The notes below the pieces were generated by a model. That model had not been told where the DNA came from and searched no databases. It was given only the letters and a program-made list of their open reading frames with translations. The position numbers and the translations under genes were made by a program. DNA of 28,980 bases. Origin: a virus. Shown piece after piece: positions 23,822 through 28,980 of this stretch. The DNA lies in IMG/VR virus record IMGVR_UViG_3300029268_000104, positions 1 to 28,980 of that record; one strand, given 5' to 3'. Each line of letters opens with the position of its first letter. Within the stretch, counting starts at the first letter, position 1.

Positions 23822-25615
23822 ATGAAAGTAAAAACTCCAATTGATATTCCTGCCCGTAGCGCCAAGCCATCAGCTCCGGCATCGGGTGACATGAGGCTGA
23901 GTGTTGATTCAGCAGGAGCGATGTATCTCCAAGATTCAACCGGCAACGAAATGGCTATTCGTCAAGGTGTGTACATTAATCACATAGGCGAGCCCGGAAA
24001 GAGAGGTTTTGGACAGGGAATCTGTCCCTCTGACGTAATAGCGAAGGCCAACGCAATCTATGGATTTTCAAAAATTGTTTCCCTAAATGGAACATTTGAT
24101 ATCAATAGCGCAAATTACGGCAATTACCAAATTGTTGATGACGAATCAATTATGGTTTGGATCCCCTTTTTCTGGCAGAAAAAGAACGCGGATAACACAG
24201 GGGATGTAAAGTATGAAGGATATTTTGCTGATGAAGCTGCTGCCAATGCCGCAGGTTATTCAGTTCCTCGGGGATTCATTGATGGGGGCGTGATACAAAG
24301 GGGTATCTTCATTGACAAATATAAGCCAAGCTTGACCGGAATTTACAGTGGTGATCTCAACATAAATGGATCTAATATTGATAAAGGTTGTGCAAGTTCC
24401 ATAAAGGGTGGTAATCCGATTTCGTCAAGCGCTGAATCTCTCAGGAAAAGAGATGGGGAGATGGATAATCATTATGCCGGGTCCTTCTCAAATTGTTATC
24501 AGTATAATAGTGACGCTCCGCCTGAAAATAATTATTCTGGAGCAATTAGAGCGGCAAGAAGCAGGGGGTTGATTTTTCACTGCGTAACTATTTTTTCAGG
24601 CGAATTAATACGGTTATTAACCCATGTACATAAGCAAGCGGCGATAGGAACATTGCATTGCGCCTGGAATGATATCGCTCCTGCGGAACCAAGAGGAAAC
24701 AATAATTATGGCGTTGATTATTATGATAGTGGGGTGATATATGCTCCATGTGACGACTTCTATTGGGGCAACAAAACATCCCCAATGGAAGCTCGAAAAA
24801 ATGGAGGAGGAACACCATTCGCGAAAACCACGCATAATGGACAGGACTGCGGGATCTGCATTGATTGCAATCAGTGGGAATTTCAACCTGGTGTGACGGC
24901 AAAAGTTGAATCTGCTCAGGCGATTGTTTCGATCACAAGGGCAACTCAAGTAGTTGTCACTGTCACAGATGCAGCTGCCACGAATTCTAACTATGCAAAT
25001 GGTAAACCAGTTATGATTCTTGGTTCCTTGACAGGAGAGTGGGCTACCCTATTGAAGAATAAATTTTTCACGATTAGCGATATTTCCGGAAATACATTTA
25101 AGATTAAGGACAAAGATGGAAATTATGTCAATTCAGCAGCGCTAAGCGCGGCATACAGCAGTGGCCTTACTTCGACTACAGGTAAATTTTATATCCTATC
25201 CGAATATACCAAAATGACGGATGTTACCGGAGGGAACACCTTGGGGACGGATTTATGGGGTGCAACAGGCATTAATGCTATGTACGAAGAGATCGATGTT
25301 GATTTCAATGGACCAGTCGGAGGACAATATGGAAATGGTTCAAATCAGGTATTTTCAGGTGAGGTTAATCGCACAACCAATGCTTACAAACTCTCAGCTG
25401 CAGGGTTGCCGATGAATCGTCTTTCCTACGGATCAGGAACGGCCATTATGGGTTCTGATTATTGTTATTCGTATCTCGTTAACGAACTTGCGCCTCTCGC
25501 TTTTGGCGCTTGGGGTAACACTCAATACGTCGGTGTGGGCGCGCGCGGTTGGGATAGGCCTCGGACGGGCTCCATCAGGGATGTCTCGTTTCGGTGTGGC
25601 CTTTTCATTGGATAA
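23822..25615 (+). CDS. DGR target: variable receptor-binding protein with C-type-lectin-like end
   Basis: A 597-aa protein. The N-terminal 50 residues (TPIDIPARSAKPSAPASGDMRLSVDSAGAMYLQDSTG) look like a fibre attachment module. From about residue 60 to the end it resembles the C-type-lectin / formylglycine-generating-like fold of DGR variable proteins such as Mtd, with an insert of about 100 residues near 365-465 that looks like a separate beta domain. The last 42 residues are encoded by the variable repeat and end ...VSFRCGLFIG, the usual VR terminus. Of the 11 template Asn codons, ten now encode Ala, Gly, Thr, Gly, Asp, Arg, Pro, Gly, Ile and Asp, the exposed ligand-binding positions. It is predicted to bind host surface molecules. 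Confidence 0.88.
   Translation: MKVKTPIDIPARSAKPSAPASGDMRLSVDSAGAMYLQDSTGNEMAIRQGVYINHIGEPGKRGFGQGICPSDVIAKANAIYGFSKIVSLNGTFDINSANYGNYQIVDDESIMVWIPFFWQKKNADNTGDVKYEGYFADEAAANAAGYSVPRGFIDGGVIQRGIFIDKYKPSLTGIYSGDLNINGSNIDKGCASSIKGGNPISSSAESLRKRDGEMDNHYAGSFSNCYQYNSDAPPENNYSGAIRAARSRGLIFHCVTIFSGELIRLLTHVHKQAAIGTLHCAWNDIAPAEPRGNNNYGVDYYDSGVIYAPCDDFYWGNKTSPMEARKNGGGTPFAKTTHNGQDCGICIDCNQWEFQPGVTAKVESAQAIVSITRATQVVVTVTDAAATNSNYANGKPVMILGSLTGEWATLLKNKFFTISDISGNTFKIKDKDGNYVNSAALSAAYSSGLTSTTGKFYILSEYTKMTDVTGGNTLGTDLWGATGINAMYEEIDVDFNGPVGGQYGNGSNQVFSGEVNRTTNAYKLSAAGLPMNRLSYGSGTAIMGSDYCYSYLVNELAPLAFGAWGNTQYVGVGARGWDRPRTGSIRDVSFRCGLFIG
25488..25599 (+). repeat. DGR variable repeat (VR)
   Basis: 112 bp aligned without gaps to the template repeat at 26070-26181 (offset 582 bp). 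There are 18 differences, 16 at positions where the template has A (11 changed to G, 4 to C, 1 to T), and two elsewhere (25530 T for C, 25558 G for C). The first 20 bp and last 19 bp contain no difference. Confidence 0.95.
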
Positions 25616-25620
25616 ATGTC

Positions 25621-25642
25621 GCCGCGATCGGTAGAGAGCGGC
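25621..25642 (+). other. Candidate hairpin downstream of VR
   Basis: GCCGC (25621-25625) pairs with GCGGC (25638-25642) around a 12-nt loop, 21 bp past the VR end and 5 bp past the stop. In the Bordetella phage DGR, a GC-rich hairpin or cruciform just after VR raises mutagenic homing. Here the stem is shorter and the loop larger, and no T run follows, so a terminator is less likely. Confidence 0.35.
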
Positions 25643-25674
25643 ACCATGTTTTGTTCTTTGACATCTTGAAAAAG

Positions 25675-25705
25675 TTTGCGCATAAATGAAAATGCTCTAT
25701 TTTTG
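25675..25705 (+). promoter_or_regulatory. Promoter of the DGR cassette
   Basis: TTTG (25675-25678), a 19-bp spacer and TATTTTTG (25698-25705) match the Bacteroidetes consensus TTTG-N19-TAnnTTTG at every position. Transcription should start around 25709-25712, at or just before ATG 25712 of the Avd gene, so the mRNA may be leaderless. The transcript would also cover TR and RT. Confidence 0.7.
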
Positions 25706-25711
25706 CCGGGC

Positions 25712-26053
25712 ATGTCTGAATATTTGCTCATTGAGAAGAAAATCCGCGACATGATATTGTACAACAATATCATGCTTCGTCAATTTCCTAAGTTTGAGAA
25801 ATTCTTGTTGGCGGCCAAAATCCGGGAACTTGGTTATGAGATTTTGGAATTGGCAGTTGCAGCGAATAAGCGATACATCAAAAAGACTTCGTTTTCAGAA
25901 TTTGATGTAAAGCATGAAACTCTCAGGCAGCTGATAAATCTCGCATTTGAACTGAAGTACATCGATAGTCAAAAGCATCGAGTGAGTCAGCTCAATGTCG
26001 ACGAGATTGGAAGGATGCTTGGATCGTGGATGAAGATTCAGAATGTAGGGTGA
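25712..26053 (+). CDS. avd: DGR accessory variability determinant (Avd)
   Basis: I start at ATG 25712 (113 aa, MSEYLLIEKK...); the in-frame ATG at 25676 lies inside the promoter. It is an all-helical protein with about four helices, rich in Lys and Arg, and carries the Avd pattern: an N-terminal helix, FPKFEKFLLAAKIRELGYEILELAVAANKR, and a C-terminal helix after a short break. Avd proteins form a pentameric four-helix-bundle barrel that binds the reverse transcriptase and the template RNA, and are needed for mutagenic homing. The gene lies between VR and TR, the usual layout. Confidence 0.85.
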   Translation: MSEYLLIEKKIRDMILYNNIMLRQFPKFEKFLLAAKIRELGYEILELAVAANKRYIKKTSFSEFDVKHETLRQLINLAFELKYIDSQKHRVSQLNVDEIGRMLGSWMKIQNVG

Positions 26054-26069
26054 TGCTTGAATATGCATG

Positions 26070-26181
26070 TTGCGCCTCTCGCTTTTGGCAATTGGAATAA
26101 CAATCAATACGCCGGTGTGGGCGCGCGCAATTGGAATAACAATCGAACGAACTCCAACAGGAATGTCTCGTTTCGGTGTGG
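26070..26181 (+). repeat. DGR template repeat (TR)
   Basis: 112 bp, the invariant template copied into VR. It carries 28 adenines, most of them in 11 AAY codons (read in the VR frame), so mutating A can reach many residues without stop codons; 10 of these 11 have changed in VR. It lies 16 bp after the Avd stop. A 73-codon open frame through it is not a gene. Confidence 0.95.
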
Positions 26182-26202
26182 ACTCTTGACATCAGCCGTA
26201 AG

Positions 26203-26268
26203 CCGGGATCCTAATTGGATACCGGAGTGGGCACAGTTAAAAGGGAGCGTCATCCTTGTCCTTTTGAC
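26203..26268 (+). ncRNA. Structured spacer of the DGR RNA (TR to RT)
   Basis: Two stem-loops lie between TR and RT. The first pairs 26203-26211 with 26217-26225 (eight pairs, one G/A mismatch) over a TAATT loop. The second pairs 26236-26244 with 26260-26268 (nine pairs, one wobble) over a 15-nt loop. In the Bordetella phage DGR, RNA in this spacer is required for cDNA priming and RT/Avd binding. The role here is inferred from position. Confidence 0.5.
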
Positions 26269-26336
26269 AAAAATCTAAGAGCGTGGTCATTCTGGTAGCA
26301 GTATGCGAAAGTCTGGCCACCTCGCCTTTTATAGAT

Positions 26337-27341
26337 ATGAAGAGAGCAGGACGACTTAAATCAAAATGGTGTAACTACGATGTTTTATTAAAAGCGTGGT
26401 ACCAAGTAAAGGAGGATAAAAGTTACTTCTTTACGATCCTTGCCTATGAGGAAAATCTGGCTGTAAACCTGTCGAATTTACTAATTGTTCTGGAAAATGG
26501 CACATACCAGCCCAGGCCCCTTCGGTCGTTTTACGTATATGATCCAAAGACAAGGCTGATTGAAGCTCCATACCTTGAAGATCGTATTGTCCAGCATGCA
26601 CTGCTAATAGTGATCAGAGACATCGTTGAGTCGCAGTTTATTGATCAGACGTTCGCCTGCATAAAAGAACGAGGGACGCACGCCAGCAGTGATTACTTGG
26701 TATCAAAACTTGTCAACTACAAAAACAAGGGGTATTTTCTGAAGGTTGACATTGAAAAGTTCTTCTATACTGTTGATCACTTGACACTGGAGGCACAGTA
26801 TCTTAAAAGGATAAAGTGCATATACACCCTTGATCTAATCCAGAAGTTTCATAAAAATAACATTGGTATCGGTTTGCCGCTTGGTAATGTATCCTCACAA
26901 CTGTCAGCAAACCTGGCTTTAAATCCTATCGATCATTTTATAAAAAGGGAACTCAAAATAAGGCATTACGTAAGATACATGGACGACATGATCCTGTTAT
27001 CAATGTCGAAAGAGCAACTCCGGGATGCTGAAAAAAAGATCATCGTTGAAGTCAGAAAATTGAATTTGAACATCAATGCCAAGACGAAAATATCACAAAT
27101 AAAGCATGGTATCGATTTCGTTGGATATCGCACCTGGTATAACCGTAGATTGATCAGGAAGCGGTCTTTATATAAAATTAAGCGCAAACTCAAACAAGAT
27201 CCGAATTTGAACCGTATTGCAAGTTATATGAGTCATGCGATGCGGACGAATTCTTTAATTTATATAATAAAGCAGATTCTTAAGGTAGTACCGGAACGTC
27301 GCGAATGGATTGAAAATTGGTATAAAAAACATAAAAAGTGA
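26337..27341 (+). CDS. DGR reverse transcriptase
   Basis: I start at ATG 26337 (334 aa, MKRAGRLKSK...), the usual opening of DGR enzymes; a GTG at 26283 would add 18 residues of spacer sequence. Motifs in order: YLEDRIVQHAL (about 79-89), a first catalytic Asp in FLKVDIEKFF (D138), GLPLGNVSSQLSANL (179-193), with the DGR-type LGNVSSQ in place of the QG..SP of other reverse transcriptases, YMDD (214-217) and HGIDFVGYR (257-265). It makes cDNA from the TR RNA, misreading adenines. No intron-type maturase domain. It stops 3 bp before the next gene. Confidence 0.95.
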   Translation: MKRAGRLKSKWCNYDVLLKAWYQVKEDKSYFFTILAYEENLAVNLSNLLIVLENGTYQPRPLRSFYVYDPKTRLIEAPYLEDRIVQHALLIVIRDIVESQFIDQTFACIKERGTHASSDYLVSKLVNYKNKGYFLKVDIEKFFYTVDHLTLEAQYLKRIKCIYTLDLIQKFHKNNIGIGLPLGNVSSQLSANLALNPIDHFIKRELKIRHYVRYMDDMILLSMSKEQLRDAEKKIIVEVRKLNLNINAKTKISQIKHGIDFVGYRTWYNRRLIRKRSLYKIKRKLKQDPNLNRIASYMSHAMRTNSLIYIIKQILKVVPERREWIENWYKKHKK

Positions 27342-27344
27342 CCA

Positions 27345-27764
27345 ATGAAATATTTTAAATCAAAAGTTGTCAACGAGGCAGGAGAGATCCTCGCCTTTAT
27401 TGCACCTGAATTTCCAATGAATGAATCTCCCAGGCATCTATTATATGAGCGCCAGGGAGATATTGAAATTCACGGATTGCCTGATGATGTCGATCAGGAA
27501 GAGGTGCTATCTATCCAGCACGCACAATGCGAGGTTGAGTCTGTTGACTTCGCCGATATTGAAGATGTTCTTAAATCCTGCAGGTTGTACAAAGAGATCA
27601 ATGCTCAGATCGAAAGCCGGATCCGTAAACGTTATAGTGTCGGGGACGAGTTTTCAATGGTGAAACTCGAAACCACCGATCCCGAGAGGATCGCCTATCA
27701 ACAGGTAGTTGATGATTTTCGTGAAATCGGGCGATTGCAAAAAGTTGCGCTTGGTCTAAAGTAA
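27345..27764 (+). CDS. Small phage tail-region protein, unknown function
   Basis: A 139-aa acidic protein directly after the RT. N-terminal KYFKSKVVNEAGEILAFIAPEFP and the C-terminal half, with IRKRYSVGDEFSMVKLETTDPERIAYQQVVDDFREIGR, resemble the small XkdW-like proteins found after fibre genes in several phages. The function of those is not known; a fibre-assembly role is possible. The gene spacing suggests it is co-transcribed with the DGR or late operon. Confidence 0.6.
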   Translation: MKYFKSKVVNEAGEILAFIAPEFPMNESPRHLLYERQGDIEIHGLPDDVDQEEVLSIQHAQCEVESVDFADIEDVLKSCRLYKEINAQIESRIRKRYSVGDEFSMVKLETTDPERIAYQQVVDDFREIGRLQKVALGLK

Positions 27765-27824
27765 TAGTCTTTCGAATAAGGGTCGATGTTGAGGTAAGCA
27801 CTAAACATTTAAACCCTTGTAAAA

Positions 27825-28637
27825 ATGGAAGAGAAAATTAAGACCCCCATTACCTACTATGGAGGCAAACAACAAATGTTGAGGCACATTCTGCCTTTGA
27901 TCCCTAATCATAATTTGTATTGTGAACCCTTTTGTGGTGGAGCTGCAGTATATTGGTCTAAGCCTCCCTCCAAGGTCGAGGTGATCAATGATATTAACGA
28001 CGAATTAATCAACTTTTATTTGGTGTTGCAAACGCGTTTTACAGCACTAAATAAGCTTGTTAAATGCACCCTGCACAGCCGGAAGACGCACCGAAAAGCA
28101 TGGGAGATTTATCAGCATCCGGAAGGTCATGATCAGGTTGAGAGGGCCTGGGCATTGTGGGTGCTAAGTACTCAGTCATTTGTGAGTAAATTCTCCGGAT
28201 CCTGGGGCTTCGACAAATCAAACGGATCTGTTGCCCGCAAGGTCATGAATAAGAAAAGGCAATTCACTGAAGTATTAAAGGAGCGCATTGAATTGACGCA
28301 AATTGAGTGCCGCAAGGCCCTTGATGTTATCCGCCTCTACGACACACCTGAAACGTTCTTTTACCTTGACCCACCCTATCCTGATACCAATCAGGGCCAT
28401 TATGGAGGTTATTCAACTGCTGATCTTGAGGAGCTTCTTTTGAAGCTTAGCAGTATTAAAGGCAAGTTCCTACTCAGTAACTATCCGCAAGAAATAATCA
28501 ATGACTATTCATTGAAACATGATTGGAACCAGTTATCCTTTAAATTACCGATCTCGGTATCGAAGAAATCAGTAAAGCCAATGAAAATTGAGGTTTTGAC
28601 AGCTAATTATCCCATACAAAAAGGTAAGCCCGGCTGA
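27825..28637 (+). CDS. DNA adenine methylase (D12 class, Dam-like)
   Basis: A 270-aa methyltransferase. Motif X/I order: TYYGGKQ (10-16), CEPFCGGAAVYW (33-44) binding S-adenosylmethionine, then DPPY (182-185) as the catalytic motif for N6-adenine, with the target-recognition region between. No restriction enzyme lies beside it, so it is an orphan enzyme. It probably methylates phage DNA to avoid host restriction or to time gene expression. It occupies the right-end place where Mu carries its DNA-modification gene mom. Leader is A-rich (CTTGTAAAAATG). Confidence 0.9.
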   Translation: MEEKIKTPITYYGGKQQMLRHILPLIPNHNLYCEPFCGGAAVYWSKPPSKVEVINDINDELINFYLVLQTRFTALNKLVKCTLHSRKTHRKAWEIYQHPEGHDQVERAWALWVLSTQSFVSKFSGSWGFDKSNGSVARKVMNKKRQFTEVLKERIELTQIECRKALDVIRLYDTPETFFYLDPPYPDTNQGHYGGYSTADLEELLLKLSSIKGKFLLSNYPQEIINDYSLKHDWNQLSFKLPISVSKKSVKPMKIEVLTANYPIQKGKPG

Positions 28638-28646
28638 TAAAGAAAA

Positions 28647-28741
28647 TTGTCACATCTTCACTACCAAGGGGTGCGAGCACCCCGTTGCCGGGCTTATGTC
28701 GAATTGAGATAAGCCAATGGATTGTAGTGAAGATGTGACGG
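28647..28741 (-). ncRNA. Three-way-junction structure, candidate minus-strand RNA
   Basis: A perfect 16-bp inverted repeat, GTCACATCTTCACTAC (28649-28664) with GTAGTGAAGATGTGAC (28724-28739), encloses two more hairpins: 28668-28683 (6 bp, CGAG loop in plus-strand reading) and 28691-28715 (7 bp, 11-nt loop). On the minus strand, TATATTTG (28743-28750) fits a -7 box whose transcript would begin at the outer edge of the long stem and run through it to AATTTTCTTT, a weak U-rich tail. An RNA of about 95 nt with paired ends is predicted. Alternatives: a DNA cruciform or a terminator structure for the late operon. Confidence 0.45.
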
Positions 28742-28742
28742 G

Positions 28743-28750
28743 CAAATATA
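28743..28750 (-). promoter_or_regulatory. -7 element for the candidate minus-strand RNA
   Basis: Plus-strand CAAATATA reads TATATTTG on the minus strand, a full TAnnTTTG match, 4 bp outside the 16-bp stem. No clear TTTG is seen 19-21 bp upstream; the closest is CTTTAC at 16-17 bp. Confidence 0.4.
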
Positions 28751-28806
28751 ATAATAAATTGGTATGTAAAGCTCTTTTTTAGACCTTTGTCAAATTGATC
28801 AAAATT

Positions 28807-28844
28807 TATACAATTCGTTTTGAAAATCTATACATTTCGTTTTG
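28807..28844. repeat. Direct repeats with 22-bp period, candidate transposase-binding sites
   Basis: TATACAATTCGTTTTG (28807-28822) and TATACATTTCGTTTTG (28829-28844) differ at one position in 16 and are spaced 22 bp. A degenerate third copy may begin near 28850. Mu-like transposases bind tandem sites of about 22 bp at each phage end, so this may mark the right end of the genome. Operators for a repressor are the alternative. Confidence 0.5.
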
Positions 28845-28934
28845 CGATTTATATATTTGAGGTTTGGGTGATTATTTCCGATTAACAACAGGATAAAGGT
28901 ACAACATTGTTTCTGAGAACAAAATAGTTTTTTG

Positions 28935-28970
28935 ATGATGCATGTTTTATGCGTCATGGATGTATCTTTG
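28935..28970 (+). promoter_or_regulatory. Rightward promoter with operator-like palindrome
   Basis: ATGATGCAT (28935-28943) and ATGCGTCAT (28949-28957) form an imperfect palindrome (8 of 9 pairs, 5-bp spacer) just upstream of TATCTTTG (28963-28970), a -7 match. No TTTG lies at 19-21 bp. The gene it would drive is outside the window; it may be a host gene or a phage regulator. Confidence 0.4.
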
Positions 28971-28980
28971 TGTAGCGTGA

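Larger units (their letters stand above)
28638..28980. other. Gene-free right-hand region
   Basis: No coding frame of note on either strand. It holds, in order, the three-way-junction element, an AT-rich stretch, the 22-bp-period direct repeats and the operator-like palindrome with its -7 box. Nothing else is seen between 28870 and 28930 except a short AACATTGTT palindrome. The phage-host boundary may lie here, but I cannot place it. Confidence 0.6.

Noticed and set aside
26057-26278. 73-codon open frame covering the template repeat
   Set aside because: It is the TR read in the VR frame: its AAY-rich codons and the match to the VR explain its openness. No promoter or independent family pattern.
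28649-28739. Integron attC-like site
   Set aside because: The imperfect outer simple-site motifs of attC (GTTRRRY / RYYYAAC) are absent, the arms pair perfectly, and no integrase or cassette is near.
1-28980. CRISPR array or insertion sequence
   Set aside because: No regularly spaced repeat series and no transposase gene of IS type are seen; the only repeats are the ones listed.

Overview
The window is the late half of a temperate, contractile-tailed, Mu-like phage (integrated, or assembled from a metagenome) of a Bacteroidetes host. The Mu relationship rests on terminase gp28, portal gp29, head protein gpF, virion morphogenesis gpG, gp36/gp37-like connectors, a gpI-like protease/scaffold, sheath, tube, frameshifted tail chaperones, tape measure, baseplate and fibres. 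The host assignment rests on promoters of the Bacteroidetes type (TTTG or TTG, about 19-20 bp, then TAnnTTTG) and A-rich leaders in place of Shine-Dalgarno sites.

Layout. 1-365: the end of a rightward early or regulatory operon, closed by an intrinsic terminator at 389-413. 415-1880: an AT-rich two-gene accessory cassette on the minus strand (DUF4747-like protein plus a four-helix membrane protein) with its own promoter and operator-like repeat. 1953-8158: the head-packaging module on the minus strand, read leftward from 8158: small and large terminase, gp36-like, portal, gpF-nuclease fusion, gpG-like, gp37-like. 8171-8319: a divergent promoter region carrying the same 20-bp promoter core in both orientations. 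8327-25615: the rightward operon: protease/scaffold, major capsid protein, a small secreted protein, a tRNA-Met(CAT), lysis genes, sheath, tube, tail chaperones with a clear -1 frameshift signal, tape measure, baseplate, and four fibre-type proteins.

25488-27341 is a complete diversity-generating retroelement (DGR). The last fibre-cluster gene ends in a variable repeat (VR, 25488-25599). It is followed by an Avd accessory gene with its own promoter, an invariant template repeat (TR, 26070-26181), a structured spacer, and a DGR-type reverse transcriptase (LGNVSSQ and YMDD motifs). VR and TR align without gaps over 112 bp with 18 differences, 16 of them at template adenines. The adenines sit mainly in 11 AAY codons, so the receptor-binding tip is rewritten by adenine-specific mutagenic retrohoming. 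The DGR fills the host-range role that an invertible G segment plays in Mu.

27345-28637 holds a small tail-region protein and a D12-class DNA adenine methylase, placed like Mu mom at the right end. 28638-28980 has no gene. It contains a three-way-junction inverted-repeat structure (possibly a minus-strand RNA), a pair of 16-bp direct repeats spaced 22 bp that may be transposase-binding sites at the phage end, and a promoter with an operator-like palindrome pointing out of the window.

Other points: a second candidate small RNA on the plus strand (about 3077-3146), a nuclease-like domain fused to the minor head protein, and an exact 105-bp tandem duplication at a fibre gene start. All functional calls come from reading motifs and gene order; no database search was possible.
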